The notes under the pieces were generated by a model. It searched no databases, had not been told where the DNA came from, and worked only from the letters and a program-made list of their open reading frames with translations. The position numbers were made by a program, and so were the translations under genes. From contig JASGJA010000004.1 in NCBI GenBank assembly GCA_049840935.1, positions 62,001-126,000 on the forward strand: DNA of 64,000 nt, written 5' to 3'. Shown here piece after piece: positions 18,032-28,342 of this stretch; position 1 is the stretch's first letter, and each line of letters begins with the position of its first letter. This stretch comes from Mesorhizobium_G sp049840935. Its GTDB lineage: Bacteria; Pseudomonadota; Alphaproteobacteria; Rhizobiales; Rhizobiaceae.

Positions 18032-18994
18032 ATGATGCTCGAATGGGCATCGTTCCGGCGGGCCGACGTTAAGGAGGCCGACGGCGTCGTTTCTGCGGGC
18101 GGTGTTGCCGGAGCTACGAAGAAGAAGGCAGGTGTTGCGCTTGCGCTGGGCGGCGGTGCTGCTCGCGGGTGGGCGCACATTGGCGTTTTGCGCGCACTGG
18201 ACGAGGCCGGCATCGAAGTTTCGATGATTGCCGGAACGTCCATCGGTGCGCTGGTCGGTGGCTGTTACCTTGCTGGTAAGCTGAACGAACTCGAAGAATT
18301 TGCACGCAGTCTGACGCGACGGCGCATATTCGGGCTGCTGGACATCAAATTCGCGGCCAACGGCCTGTTTGGCGGTATGAAGCTGGACAGCCGTATGCAA
18401 GAGCATTTGAACGGCATCCGCATCGAGGATTTGCCGAAGCCGTTTGTGGCCGTAGCGACCGAAGTGCGGACGGGTCATGAAATCTGGTTGAGCGAAGGGC
18501 TTCTAATACGCGCGGTTCGGGCCTCCTACGCGCTGCCGGGTGTATTTGAGCCGGTGAATTGCGAAGGGCGGATTCTGGTGGACGGAGCATTGGTGAACCC
18601 GGTTCCAGTCTCGGTATGCCGCGCATATGAACAGCCGCTCGTGATCGCAGTGAACCTGCACTACGATAATTTTGGCCGCTCGGCGGTGCTAAAGCACAGC
18701 GCAGGCGAACTGGTGATCGAGAAGAACACCAATCCACGCTATGCGCAGGACACGCCGCCCACACAGGCAAGACTCGGCGTAACGGGTGTGATGGTAGAAG
18801 CGTTCAACATTATTCAGGACCGTATCTCGCGCGCACGGCTTGCAGGTGATCCCCCGGATATGTCGCTACAGCCAAAGCTTGGCCATATCGGGCTCTCGGA
18901 ATTCCACCGTGCCGACGAAGCAATCAAGCTCGGTTACGAAAGTACGCTGGCGCGAATTGAAGAAGTGAAGCGGCTTCAGGCTGTGATGGTTTGA
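18032..18994 (+). CDS. patatin-like phospholipase (RssA-type)
   Basis: The 320-residue serine hydrolase has the oxyanion-hole motif GGGAARG at 40-46, the nucleophile elbow GTSIG at 68-72 with Ser70, and the catalytic Asp in the DGAL motif. The Ser-Asp dyad is complete, so lipid acyl hydrolase activity is likely. No signal peptide is evident. Substrate and role are not known. It follows hisI at 103 bp. Confidence 0.85.
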   Translation: MMLEWASFRRADVKEADGVVSAGGVAGATKKKAGVALALGGGAARGWAHIGVLRALDEAGIEVSMIAGTSIGALVGGCYLAGKLNELEEFARSLTRRRIFGLLDIKFAANGLFGGMKLDSRMQEHLNGIRIEDLPKPFVAVATEVRTGHEIWLSEGLLIRAVRASYALPGVFEPVNCEGRILVDGALVNPVPVSVCRAYEQPLVIAVNLHYDNFGRSAVLKHSAGELVIEKNTNPRYAQDTPPTQARLGVTGVMVEAFNIIQDRISRARLAGDPPDMSLQPKLGHIGLSEFHRADEAIKLGYESTLARIEEVKRLQAVMV

Positions 18995-19093
18995 GCAGCT
19001 TTCGGGCTTGTCTGGATAGGCAAGCCAATTATATAAGAAATCGTGCGGATAACGATGTGGCGGCATCGGCAATAATGTCGATGAGGGATTTCG

Positions 19094-20308
19094 TTGCTAG
19101 ACCGCCAACCAGCCGCCGCAAATAAAGCGACACAGATTGACGTCCTATTCGCCGCCCATCAGGCCGCATTTGCCAAAGGCGACTACGCACAAGCGCTGGC
19201 CGTTGCACAACAGGCTCGTGCGATCTTCAATTCTCCCGCGATTGCGCGCTCGGAAGCGCTCTGCCTGAACCGTCTCGGTCGAGGGCAAGAGGCTTATGAT
19301 ATTGCCCGATCTGTCATCGCTCCGCCTGATGATGAAGATTATTTCGATCTGATGGCGGATATTTGCGGCGCGCTGGGCAGGGCAGCAGAAGGACGCGATT
19401 ACGGCAACGCCGCCCTTGCAGTAAGGGACAGGAAATTCCGAAACGGGCCAAGCTTCCCGATTCCCGACGCGCCGCCCCGCTCGGACGGCAAAAAGGTCAT
19501 TGCCTTTTCGCTGTTTGGTAACAGCCCTCGCTATTGCGAAATCGCCATAATGAATTGTCAGGCCGCGGGCGAATTACTGCCGGACTGGCAATGCCGATTT
19601 TATTGTGACGAAACTGTTCCAGAAGGCGTTCTTCAAAGAATCCGTCAGAATGGCGGAGAAATTCTGATCGTAGACGACGCAACACGCCGGAGCATACCCG
19701 CCGTAATGTGGCGATTCCTTGCAGCCGATGACCCGGAGATCTCGCGTTTCCTTATGCGCGACGCGGATTCGGTTGTGGGAGCACGGGAGGCGGCGGCAGT
19801 AAGTGAGTGGGTCGAATCCGGCAGATTGTTCCATGTAATGCGGGACTATTACACACACACCGAGCTAATTCTCGCGGGCCTGTGGGGCGGATGCGGTGGT
19901 GTTATTCCCAGTATGCGCGCAGAAATGGAAAAGTACATCTCACCCGAAATATTTGGGAGCAGATATATAGATCAGCATTTTCTACGAAAGCATATTTGGC
20001 CAACTGCGCGGAAGAGCGTTCTTTCACATGACAGCCAGTTCAATTTCTTTAACAACGTGCCGTTTCCGTATGTGCCTGGTGCGTCGCTTGATACCAAGCA
20101 TCATGTCGGTGCAAATCTCAGCACATATTCGATAGGCGGACCTATCGAGGCTCCCGATGGGTCGCTGACTTTAACCATTCGCACGCGCGAAGGAGACACC
20201 GTATGTGAATACACGGTTCCCATTCGCAACAAGAGATGGGGCACACCCTTCCCCGATCATTATGCAAATAAGATCGAAAGCGGGGAGTGGATTGCCAAGC
20301 TGAGCTAG
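19094..20308 (+). CDS. TPR-containing glycosyltransferase-like protein
   Basis: The 404-residue protein combines two helical TPR-like repeats in the first 110 residues (for example FAKGDYAQALAVAQQARAIF) with a domain beginning KKVIAFSLFGNSPRYCEIA. That domain carries CRFYCDETVP and FLMRDADSVV, which contains a DxD-like motif typical of nucleotide-sugar transferases. A C-terminal beta-rich tail follows. The proposed start is TTG at 19094, since no in-frame ATG precedes it. I recognise no named family. Modification of a surface glycan or protein is possible but not shown. It is convergent with recJ (15 bp apart). Confidence 0.6.
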   Translation: MLDRQPAAANKATQIDVLFAAHQAAFAKGDYAQALAVAQQARAIFNSPAIARSEALCLNRLGRGQEAYDIARSVIAPPDDEDYFDLMADICGALGRAAEGRDYGNAALAVRDRKFRNGPSFPIPDAPPRSDGKKVIAFSLFGNSPRYCEIAIMNCQAAGELLPDWQCRFYCDETVPEGVLQRIRQNGGEILIVDDATRRSIPAVMWRFLAADDPEISRFLMRDADSVVGAREAAAVSEWVESGRLFHVMRDYYTHTELILAGLWGGCGGVIPSMRAEMEKYISPEIFGSRYIDQHFLRKHIWPTARKSVLSHDSQFNFFNNVPFPYVPGASLDTKHHVGANLSTYSIGGPIEAPDGSLTLTIRTREGDTVCEYTVPIRNKRWGTPFPDHYANKIESGEWIAKLS

Positions 20309-20323
20309 GATCTTTGCGACGAT

Positions 20324-22117
20324 CTAGAACCGTTGAACGTCTGCTGCGGCGTCAATCATGCGTAGCTGGATCGTGCGGTTGCCGTTCCAATGGTTGGCGG
20401 AAAGCGTTCCTGCAACGTGAACGCTCTTGCCCTGATTGGCAAAAAGGAACGCACCGAGATCTGACTGGGCAGCACGAAACGCCATGCCTTGGACGCGCTT
20501 GCCGGTGAGTGAGGCGAGTTCGGCGCGCACATGGCCATTGCCAACTTCGCGAGCCGAAATTAGCCGGTGGCGCGGCAGAACAAAAATTGGCGCGGCGTGA
20601 CCGCTGCCATATGGTCCGGCCTGCTCAAGAGTATCGAACAATTGCTGCGTAACACCATCGGCGGAAAGCGCGCCGTCGATTTGCAGGCTTTCCTCATGGC
20701 GAATGCGGGCAACACGCTCGCCAGCCTGCGATTCGAAAAAGGCCCGCAGATCGCCAAGGCGCGCACGCTCGACCGTGATGCCAGCGGCCATTGCGTGCCC
20801 ACCACCTTTAACCAATAGGCCCTCCGCAACGGCAGCGCGCACCAGCCCGCCGAGATCGAAACCGGAAATGGAGCGACCAGAGCCAACACCGGTGCCATTT
20901 GGATTGAAATGGACGGCGAAAGCCGGACGGCGCGTATGCTCCTTCAAGCGCGCTGCAATGAGGCCGACAATGCCGGGATGCCATGAATCACTTGCAGTCA
21001 CGACGATGGCCGGACCTTCGCCGCCAGCCATTTCCGCATCGGCTTCGGCGCGCGCAGCGTCAACCATCGCTTGTTCCATCGCCTGCCGCTCCTGATTGAG
21101 ACGGTCGAGCGTTTCTGCAATTTCGCGAGCCTCAACGGGATCATCGGTGGCGAGCAGGCGGCTTCCAAGCGCGGCATCTCCAATGCGCCCACCCGCATTG
21201 ATGCGCGGGCCGAGCAGGAAGCCGAGATGAAACGCGTTGACCGGCTCCGAGATTCGCGAGGCACGGATGAGCGCAGCAAGACCGGCATTCTGCATCTGGC
21301 GGATTGCGATGAGACCCTTGACCACAAAAGCGCGATTCACGCCGACAAGCGGCACAACATCACACACGGTCGCAAGCGCGACGAGATCAAGAAACGGAAG
21401 AAGGTCAGGCGGCGTGGGCGTAGCATTGCGCCTTCGCAGCACGCGGGAAACCTCAACGAGCGCGAGAAAAACCACGCCCGCAGCGCATAAATGGCCCTGC
21501 CCCGAAACATCGTCGTCGCGGTTCGGGTTCACAACGGGGGTGCCTTCAGGGAGCGCACCACCAACCTGATGGTGATCGAGAACCAGCACATCGGCACCGG
21601 CTTCGCGGGCAGCAGCAATAGAGGTCGCGCTGTTGGTTCCGCAATCAACCGTGACGATGAGCGAGGCACGGCTGGCGAGTTCGCGCATGGCGTCAGGGTT
21701 CGGGCCGTAACCCTCGAATATACGGTCGGGAATGTAGATTTCGGACTGAACGCCGAAATGGCCAAGAAACCGCTTCAGCAAAGCAGACGAACATGCGCCA
21801 TCGACGTCGTAGTCGCCAAAGATAGCAACACGCTCACCGCGCTGAATCGCATCGGCGATGCGTTCGGCTGCGGCAACCATATCGGTCAGCGTTTCGGGGT
21901 CCGGCAGGAGATCGCGGATCGTGGGATTGAGAAAGGCCAGTGCCTCGCCTTTCCGCACGCCCCTGCCCGCCAGTACACGCGCCACGATTTCCGGCACGCC
22001 ATCGGCCTGCGCCATGGCAAGCGCTGCCATTTCCTGCGCTTCCGTCAGGCGGTGCTCCCAGACCAAGCCAGTTGCAGAGCGCCTGACATCAAGGAAATAG
22101 CGGCGTTCAGACGTCAA
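20324..22117 (-). CDS. recJ: single-stranded-DNA-specific 5'-3' exonuclease RecJ
   Basis: RecJ resects 5' ends in recombination and mismatch repair. The DHH-superfamily motifs are in order: IFGDYDVDG, IVTVDCGTN, LVLDHH and the DHHA1 motif GGGHAMAAG, followed by an OB-fold C-terminus. The length of 597 residues is typical. Its ATG overlaps the glpX stop (ATGA), giving a glpX-recJ translational pair downstream of hom, as in other rhizobia. Confidence 0.94.
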   Translation of the reverse strand: MTSERRYFLDVRRSATGLVWEHRLTEAQEMAALAMAQADGVPEIVARVLAGRGVRKGEALAFLNPTIRDLLPDPETLTDMVAAAERIADAIQRGERVAIFGDYDVDGACSSALLKRFLGHFGVQSEIYIPDRIFEGYGPNPDAMRELASRASLIVTVDCGTNSATSIAAAREAGADVLVLDHHQVGGALPEGTPVVNPNRDDDVSGQGHLCAAGVVFLALVEVSRVLRRRNATPTPPDLLPFLDLVALATVCDVVPLVGVNRAFVVKGLIAIRQMQNAGLAALIRASRISEPVNAFHLGFLLGPRINAGGRIGDAALGSRLLATDDPVEAREIAETLDRLNQERQAMEQAMVDAARAEADAEMAGGEGPAIVVTASDSWHPGIVGLIAARLKEHTRRPAFAVHFNPNGTGVGSGRSISGFDLGGLVRAAVAEGLLVKGGGHAMAAGITVERARLGDLRAFFESQAGERVARIRHEESLQIDGALSADGVTQQLFDTLEQAGPYGSGHAAPIFVLPRHRLISAREVGNGHVRAELASLTGKRVQGMAFRAAQSDLGAFLFANQGKSVHVAGTLSANHWNGNRTIQLRMIDAAADVQRF

Positions 22118-23091
22118 AACTTCTCCAGATCCTGATGGCGCGCCTTGATCTCGCGCACCGTGCGCGACGACGAGCGCAGAACTATGGTGTGAGTTGTAAT
22201 GGCGTTGCGACCGAATTTCACGCCGGAAAGCATGTTGCCATCCGTAACGCCTGTCGCCGCGAACACCACATCGCCACGAGCCATATCGCCAACTTGATAG
22301 ATGCGATTTGGGTCGGCAATGCCCATCTTGGCTGCACGAGCAACCTTTTCAGGCGTATCGAGGATCAGCCGGCCCTGCATCTGGCCACCGGTGCAGCGCA
22401 GCGCAGCCGCAGCCAGCACGCCTTCAGGTGCGCCGCCAGACCCAATGTAAATATCGATGCCCGTTTCTTCCGGGTTTGTCGTGTGAATAACGCCCGCGAC
22501 GTCGCCATCACCGATAAGGCGAATTGCAACGCCTGTTTCGCGCACGGCTTCGATGAGCTTCGCGTGACGCGGACGATCAAGGATGCAGGCCGTGATTTCC
22601 GAAACCGGCACGCGCTTGGCGTCGGCCAGATTGTGGATGTTCTGACGCGGGGAGGCGTCAATATCGATCACACCATCGGGATAGCCCGGCCCGATCGCGA
22701 TCTTGTCCATATAGACGTCCGGTGCGTAGAGCAGGCTTCCCTTTTCCGCCACCGCAATTACTGCCAGCGCGTTCGGCAGGTTCTTCGCACAGATGGTCGT
22801 GCCTTCCAGCGGATCGAGAGCGATGTCAACTTCCGGACCTTTGCCGGTGCCGACTTCCTCGCCAATGTAAAGCATCGGAGCTTCGTCGCGCTCGCCTTCA
22901 CCGATAACGACAGTGCCCTTGATCGGCAGGCGATTGAGTTCAGCTCGCATGGCATCGACGGCGACCTGATCGGCTGCCTTTTCATCGCCGCGTCCGCGCA
23001 ACCGCGCGGCAGCCACAGCCGCGCGCTCCGTTACGCGCACGATTTCCATCGTCAACACGCGGTCCAGACCCGCGATCACGCTTTTTGGCAT
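22114..23091 (-). CDS. glpX: class II fructose-1,6-bisphosphatase GlpX
   Basis: GlpX removes the 1-phosphate from fructose 1,6-bisphosphate in gluconeogenesis. The protein (325 residues) has the metal-binding GEGERDEAPMLYIGE, the DPLEGTT motif of lithium-sensitive phosphatases, and the C-terminal GVKFGRNAITTHTIVLRSSS. It lies 94 bp after hom and overlaps recJ by four bases. Confidence 0.94.
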   Translation of the reverse strand: MPKSVIAGLDRVLTMEIVRVTERAAVAAARLRGRGDEKAADQVAVDAMRAELNRLPIKGTVVIGEGERDEAPMLYIGEEVGTGKGPEVDIALDPLEGTTICAKNLPNALAVIAVAEKGSLLYAPDVYMDKIAIGPGYPDGVIDIDASPRQNIHNLADAKRVPVSEITACILDRPRHAKLIEAVRETGVAIRLIGDGDVAGVIHTTNPEETGIDIYIGSGGAPEGVLAAAALRCTGGQMQGRLILDTPEKVARAAKMGIADPNRIYQVGDMARGDVVFAATGVTDGNMLSGVKFGRNAITTHTIVLRSSSRTVREIKARHQDLEKF

Positions 23092-23185
23092 TTACGTATC
23101 CCCGGTGTAATTTCAGTTGCCGCCCTTGTGTCAAAGCCAAGCAACAAGAGCAAGACAGCCAAGCGTATTGAATCGATTGAGGAAA

Positions 23186-24509
23186 CTACTCCGCTCGTTC
23201 AATGCGGATAACCTGCGCCTTATCCACCAAGAGGCCGTCGTTCGTGACGGCGTCTACCGCTTTGCGGACCAAGGATTCGGTTGTCTCATGCGTTACGAGA
23301 ATGACCGTCTTCTGCTTCGCGTTCGGCTCGCCATGCGCCTGCTGGACGATGGATTCCAGAGAAATTTCGTTTTCCGCCATGCGCTTGGCCAAGGTCGCGA
23401 AAACGCCGAGACGATCATGCACAGTGAGGCGAATGAAATAGCCGCCAGCGTGCGAGCGAATTTCAGCCTTTTTATAAGGTGTGAGCTTTTTCGCGGGGCG
23501 TCCGAAAACCGGACCATGCTGGAAGCCGGGTTGGCTCTTCGCAATGTCGGCAATGTCGCCCACGACAGCCGATGCGGTTGCGTTGCCTCCTGCCCCCGGT
23601 CCTGACAGGAGCAATTCGCCAAGAATGTCGGTTTCGATTGCAACCGCATTCGTGACGCCATGCACCTGCGCGATGACAGAGGCAGTCGGCACCATGGTGG
23701 GATGGACGCGCTGCTCGATGCCACTGTCAGTCTGCTGCGCGACGCCCAAGCAGTTTGATGCGATAGCCAAGATCGGCAGCCGCGCGGATGTCCGCCTGCG
23801 TGATGTTGGAAATGCCTTCCATATAAACTTCGTCGGCAGCGATGCGCGAACCGAATGCGAGGCTGGTGAGAATTGCCAGCTTGTGCGCGGTGTCGTTGCC
23901 CTCAATGTCGAATGTCGGATCAGCTTCCGCGTAGCCAAGACGCTGCGCATCTTTCAGGCATTCCTCAAAGGAAATACCCTCGGCTTCCATGCGCGTGAGG
24001 ATGTAATTGCAAGTGCCGTTGAGGATGCCGAACACGCGGCTGACCGTGTTACCCGCCATCGACTCGCGCATGGTCTTGATGACCGGAATGCCGCCAGCGA
24101 CTGCGGCCTCATAGTTCAGCAGCACGCCCTTTTCCTCCGCGATTTCAGCGAGCGCAACGCCGTGCTTCGCGAGCAGCGCCTTATTCGCCGTAACGACATG
24201 CTTGCCGCTTTGCAGCGCCGCGGTGACAGCCTCGCGCGCAGCACCTTCATCGCCACCCATGAGTTCGACAAAAACGTCAATATCGGATGATTTGGCGAGT
24301 TCGATCGGATCTTCGAACCATTTGGCCGCGCCGAGATCAACACCACGGTCGCGAGAACGGTCGCGCGCAGAGACGGCAGTCACCACAATCGGTTGGCCGC
24401 ATTGGCGAGTGAGTTCCGCCGTCTTGGTTGCGAGTACGCGCACGACAGATGCGCCCACTGTGCCGAGACCGGCTATACCCACATGCAATGCGTTGGCAAC
24501 ACGAGCCAC
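23186..24509 (-). pseudogene. hom: homoserine dehydrogenase, one frameshift in a homopolymer
   Basis: Hom reduces aspartate semialdehyde to homoserine for threonine and methionine synthesis. The N-terminal part has the Rossmann motif GLGTVGASVV, ANKALLA and the catalytic GILNGTCNYILTRME; the C-terminal part is an ACT domain (HAGGYFIRLTVHDRLGVFA). Reading in the first frame ends as IKLLGRRAAD. Dropping one C from CCC at 23745-23747 gives IKLLGVAQQTDSGIEQRVHP and joins the halves. The repaired protein has 440 residues, the normal length. The start is GTG at 24509. An extra base in a three-base homopolymer of a biosynthetic gene strongly suggests a sequencing error. Confidence 0.93.
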
Positions 24510-24545
24510 GGCGTGTCCTCTTCGTATTTCTGAAACTTGGATGCG

Positions 24546-25769
24546 TTAGCGCCGCGCGGAGAGCGGAACAACGTTGTTTGGTTGCTTGGCAGACGCTTGA
24601 AGGAACTTCTTGATCGAGCGCGCCGCCTGGCGGATGCGATGTTCATTTTCAACAAAAGCGAGGCGCACATAATCATCGCCATGCTCGCCGAAACCAACGC
24701 CGGGTGCGACCGCAACATCTGCATGTTCGATCAAGAGCTTGGAGAACTCGAGCGAACCGAGATGGCGGAAAGGCTCCGGGATCGGCGCCCACGCAAACAT
24801 TGATGCAGGCGGGGCGGGAATATCCCAGCCCGCGCGACCGAAGGACTCGACCATGGTATCGCGGCGCTTGTGATAGACCTCGCGAATTTCCGCAATGTCG
24901 CTGCCGTCGCCATTCAGCGCCGAAGTTGCAGCAACCTGAATCGGCGTGAACGCGCCATAGTCCAGATAGGATTTGACGCGCGTGAGCGCTGCGATAAGCC
25001 GCTCGTTGCCCACAGCAAAACCCATGCGCCAGCCCGGCATGGAGAAGGTCTTTGACATGGAGGTGAACTCCACGGTGACGTCCATCGCGCCCGGAACCTG
25101 TAGCACCGACGGCGGCGGATTGCCGTCGAAATAGATTTCAGAATAGGCAAGGTCCGACAGGATGATGATGTCATTCTTGCGCGCGAAGGCCACGACATCC
25201 TTGTAGAAATCCAGCGAGGCGACCATCGCAGTCGGGTTCGACGGATAGTTCAGGATGAGCGCGAGCGGCTTCGGGATCGAGTGGCGCACGCCACGCTCCA
25301 GCGCCGGAATGAACTGATCGTCCGGTTCAACCTGCAACGAACGAATGACGCCGCCGGACATGATGAAACCGAAGGCGTGAATTGGATAGGTAGGGTTCGG
25401 GCACAGCACCACATCGCCCGGAGCGGTGATGGCCTGCGCCATATTCGCGAAGCCTTCCTTGGAGCCAAGCGTCGCGACCACCTGCGTATCGGGATCGAGT
25501 TTCACGCCGAACCGGCGGGCATAATAGTTCGCCTGAGCGCGTCGCAGACCCGGAATGCCGCGCGAAGCTGAATAACGGTGGGTGCGCGGATCGCGCACGA
25601 CTTCGACAAGCTTTTCGACGATTGCGGCAGGCGTCGGCAAATCAGGGTTGCCCATGCCAAGATCGATAATATCGGCGCCACGGGAACGCGCGCTGGCCTT
25701 GAGCCTGTTCACCTGCTCGAAAACGTAGGGCGGGAGCCGCCTGACCTTATGAAATTCTTCCATTTCCAT
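24546..25769 (-). CDS. AlaC-type class I/II aminotransferase
   Basis: This PLP fold-type I enzyme of 407 residues resembles AlaC (glutamate-pyruvate aminotransferase): the N-terminal RRLPPYVFEQVNRLK and DIIDLGMGNPDLPTP, the glycine-rich LGSKEGFA, the Asn-Pro of NPTYPIHAFG and the PLP lysine in SMSKTFSMPGWRMGF. It is 36 bp upstream of hom, and this pairing recurs in Hyphomicrobiales, so a role in amino-acid supply is likely. LL-diaminopimelate aminotransferase annotation is a common alternative; the sequence does not decide substrate. Confidence 0.87.
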   Translation of the reverse strand: MEMEEFHKVRRLPPYVFEQVNRLKASARSRGADIIDLGMGNPDLPTPAAIVEKLVEVVRDPRTHRYSASRGIPGLRRAQANYYARRFGVKLDPDTQVVATLGSKEGFANMAQAITAPGDVVLCPNPTYPIHAFGFIMSGGVIRSLQVEPDDQFIPALERGVRHSIPKPLALILNYPSNPTAMVASLDFYKDVVAFARKNDIIILSDLAYSEIYFDGNPPPSVLQVPGAMDVTVEFTSMSKTFSMPGWRMGFAVGNERLIAALTRVKSYLDYGAFTPIQVAATSALNGDGSDIAEIREVYHKRRDTMVESFGRAGWDIPAPPASMFAWAPIPEPFRHLGSLEFSKLLIEHADVAVAPGVGFGEHGDDYVRLAFVENEHRIRQAARSIKKFLQASAKQPNNVVPLSARR

Positions 25770-25830
25770 GTTGCGTACCTACGTCGCTTGCCCACCTCGC
25801 CCGGTGGCCTTCCGCTGCCTATATACCCCA

Positions 25831-26151
25831 TCAACAGGTCGGTCGAGGGGCGCAGATTTCTTTTAGAGCTTCATCGCTGTGCGTGGCACCGAGCTGACGC
25901 AATTGCGCTTCGCTCGCGGTCGTTCCAGCTCCCTTGCCCGCTGCCGTTTGTCCAGCGGATGCGCCCTTGAGGGAGGCAACCGCTGCATCACGCTCTTCCT
26001 GCGTAAGCTGAGCAGTCGCGGTGGCCGGCTTGACGTTGAGATTCGGATAGGTGCCGGTGTTCGTCGCACCGCTCGAAGGATCGTCAGGTGTGGTGCAGGC
26101 TGCGGCCAAAAACATGGCCGCAATGACGGCAGCGCGTGCGCCGGTCGACAT
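25831..26151 (-). CDS. small lipoprotein of unknown function
   Basis: From the ATG at 26151 (MSTGARAAVIAAMFLAAACTTPDD) the 106-residue protein has a lipobox LAAAC, so a lipidated Cys is expected at about residue 18. The mature part is low-complexity, rich in Ala, Thr and Gln. An upstream ATG at 26175 is also in frame. It is divergent from phaC with about 110 bp between them. I recognise no domain. Confidence 0.65.
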   Translation of the reverse strand: MSTGARAAVIAAMFLAAACTTPDDPSSGATNTGTYPNLNVKPATATAQLTQEERDAAVASLKGASAGQTAAGKGAGTTASEAQLRQLGATHSDEALKEICAPRPTC

Positions 26152-26264
26152 GATGCACTTCCAAGGGCCGGTCATTTTTCGCGCAGGCTCCTGATTGATG
26201 TTGGACCCTTAGAGTCTTCCCATGATAACATGTCAAGAAAGCGCAGGGAGGAATAGCGCAAAAC

Positions 26265-28097
26265 ATGAACAAATCCGCCGATCCGGTGTCCAGTCAGGCT
26301 GCCGTTGCGACTGACGTTGAACAATATCTAGTCCGAGATCCGGAGACGTTCGCACTCAATATGGCGCGAACGCTGGAGAATCTTGGGAAGGCCGCCGCCG
26401 CTTGGGCTGCGCCGCGCGAAAACGGCGATGTGCACGACAGCGTCGCCGAACCCGTTGCGGATATGGTCAAGACATTTTCCAAGCTGACGGAATATTGGCT
26501 GGCAGACCCCTCCCGCGCGCTTGAAGCCCAGACTCGGCTTTTCGCAGGCTTAATCACCGTTTGGCAGACGGCGGCGCACCGCGTGAGTGGTGTGGAAGGC
26601 GTTGAGGATGTGGTTAAGCCGGAACGCGGCGACAAGCGATTCCTCGATGAAGATTGGGGAAAGAACGCGTTCTTCGATTTTCTCAAGCAAGCCTATCTGG
26701 TGATGGCGCGCTGGGCGAACGACCTTGTGGAACACGCGGACGGGCTGGACGAACACACGCGGCACAAGGCGAGTTTCTACGTCAAGCAAATTGCCTACGC
26801 GCTTTCGCCGTCCAACTTCGTGCTGACCAACCCGGAATTGTTCCGTGAGACGGTGGCGGCAAACGGCTCGAATCTCGTTCGCGGCATGAAGATGCTGGCC
26901 GAAGATATTGCCGCAGGTAAGGGCGATCTCAAGCTGCGGCAGGCGGACAATAGTAAATTTGAAATCGGCAAGAACATTGCGCTGACGCCGGGCAAGGTGA
27001 TTGCCAGAAGCGATCTCGTTGAAGTGATTCAGTATGAACCGACCACTGATAAGGTGCTCAAGCGGCCGCTGCTGATCTGCCCGCCGTGGATCAACAAGTT
27101 CTATATTCTCGACCTCAACCCGGAGAAATCATTCATCCGTTGGGCGGTCGAACAAGGGCATACGGTTTTCGTGATCTCATGGGTGAACCCCGACGAACGG
27201 CATGGCCGCAAGAATTGGGAATCCTATATCCGCGAGGGTCTACAGTTCGCGCTGGATACCATTGAGCAAGAGACGGGCGAGAAAGAAGTCAACGCCATCG
27301 GCTATTGCGTTGGCGGCACGCTGCTGGCCGCTGGACTAGCGCTCACGGCGCAGGAAGGCGACAATCGTATCCAGTCCGTGACTTTCTTCACCACGCAGGT
27401 GGACTTTACCTATGCGGGCGACCTGAAAGTGTTCGTGGACGACGAACAGGTGCAGGCGCTGGAAAGAGCGATGACGGGCCGAGGCTATCTTGAGGGCACC
27501 AAGATGGCGATGGCGTTCAACATGCTGCGCTCCGGCGACCTGATCTGGCCATATGTGATAAACAACTATATGCGCGGCAAAGATCCGATGCCGTTCGACC
27601 TGCTCTACTGGAATTCAGATTCCACGCGAATGGCGGCAGCCAACCATTTGTTTTATTTGAGAAATTGTTATCTCGAAAACAACATGTCTGCGGGGCGTAT
27701 GACTATCGCGGGGCGCAATATTCAGCTCAGCGACATCAAAATTCCGGTCTACAATCTTGCGACGAAGGAAGATCACATCGCGCCTGCGCGGTCCGTTTTT
27801 CTTGGATGCCGCTACTTCGGCGGCGACGTGGATTACGTCATGTCCGGGTCCGGGCACATTGCTGGCGTGGTCAATCCGCCGTCACTCAAGAAGTATCAAT
27901 ATTGGACCGGCGGAAAGCCCGAAGGCACATTCGAAAACTGGGTGGCAAACGCGATAGAAACACCGGGATCGTGGTGGCCACATTGGCACAAATGGATCGA
28001 AAGCAAGGACGCGCAGCTCGTGCCTGCGCGCAAGACGGCGTCAAAGCTCAAAAGCCTTGCGGAAGCGCCCGGTACATATGTTCGAGTAAGGATTTAG
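26265..28097 (+). CDS. phaC: class I polyhydroxyalkanoate synthase
   Basis: PhaC polymerises (R)-3-hydroxyacyl-CoA into PHA granules. The 610-residue protein has the lipase-like box GYCVGG with nucleophile Cys348, the catalytic Asp in EDHIAP and the His in GSGHIAGVVNPP. The PhaC N-terminal domain precedes the alpha/beta-hydrolase core, and WWPHWHKW ends the core. No phaA, phaB or phaZ gene is adjacent. The stop is TAG. Confidence 0.95.
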   Translation: MNKSADPVSSQAAVATDVEQYLVRDPETFALNMARTLENLGKAAAAWAAPRENGDVHDSVAEPVADMVKTFSKLTEYWLADPSRALEAQTRLFAGLITVWQTAAHRVSGVEGVEDVVKPERGDKRFLDEDWGKNAFFDFLKQAYLVMARWANDLVEHADGLDEHTRHKASFYVKQIAYALSPSNFVLTNPELFRETVAANGSNLVRGMKMLAEDIAAGKGDLKLRQADNSKFEIGKNIALTPGKVIARSDLVEVIQYEPTTDKVLKRPLLICPPWINKFYILDLNPEKSFIRWAVEQGHTVFVISWVNPDERHGRKNWESYIREGLQFALDTIEQETGEKEVNAIGYCVGGTLLAAGLALTAQEGDNRIQSVTFFTTQVDFTYAGDLKVFVDDEQVQALERAMTGRGYLEGTKMAMAFNMLRSGDLIWPYVINNYMRGKDPMPFDLLYWNSDSTRMAAANHLFYLRNCYLENNMSAGRMTIAGRNIQLSDIKIPVYNLATKEDHIAPARSVFLGCRYFGGDVDYVMSGSGHIAGVVNPPSLKKYQYWTGGKPEGTFENWVANAIETPGSWWPHWHKWIESKDAQLVPARKTASKLKSLAEAPGTYVRVRI

Positions 28098-28342
28098 TCT
28101 GAAAATCTGCTGTTTTCGGTGTGAGATTGCTCGCTAAGGTTGACTGACACGTCAAACAAGGCGAAATGTGCGCCTGCAAATCAAGTTCTGGCCGCATTCG
28201 TTGCCTAATCGCCGAAGCGTTGCTGGGCACATCGGGCCACTTTGAGCCGGTGTATATACGTGGTTACGCGAGACATGTGCGAGGGTGCGCAGTCTCTTGG
28301 GAGGGGACCCTTGGTCCTCCGATCTGGAAGAAGGGGATACGG

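Noticed and set aside
22135..23211. 358-residue + strand frame opposite glpX
   Set aside because: Antisense shadow; the - strand encodes a clear class II fructose bisphosphatase.
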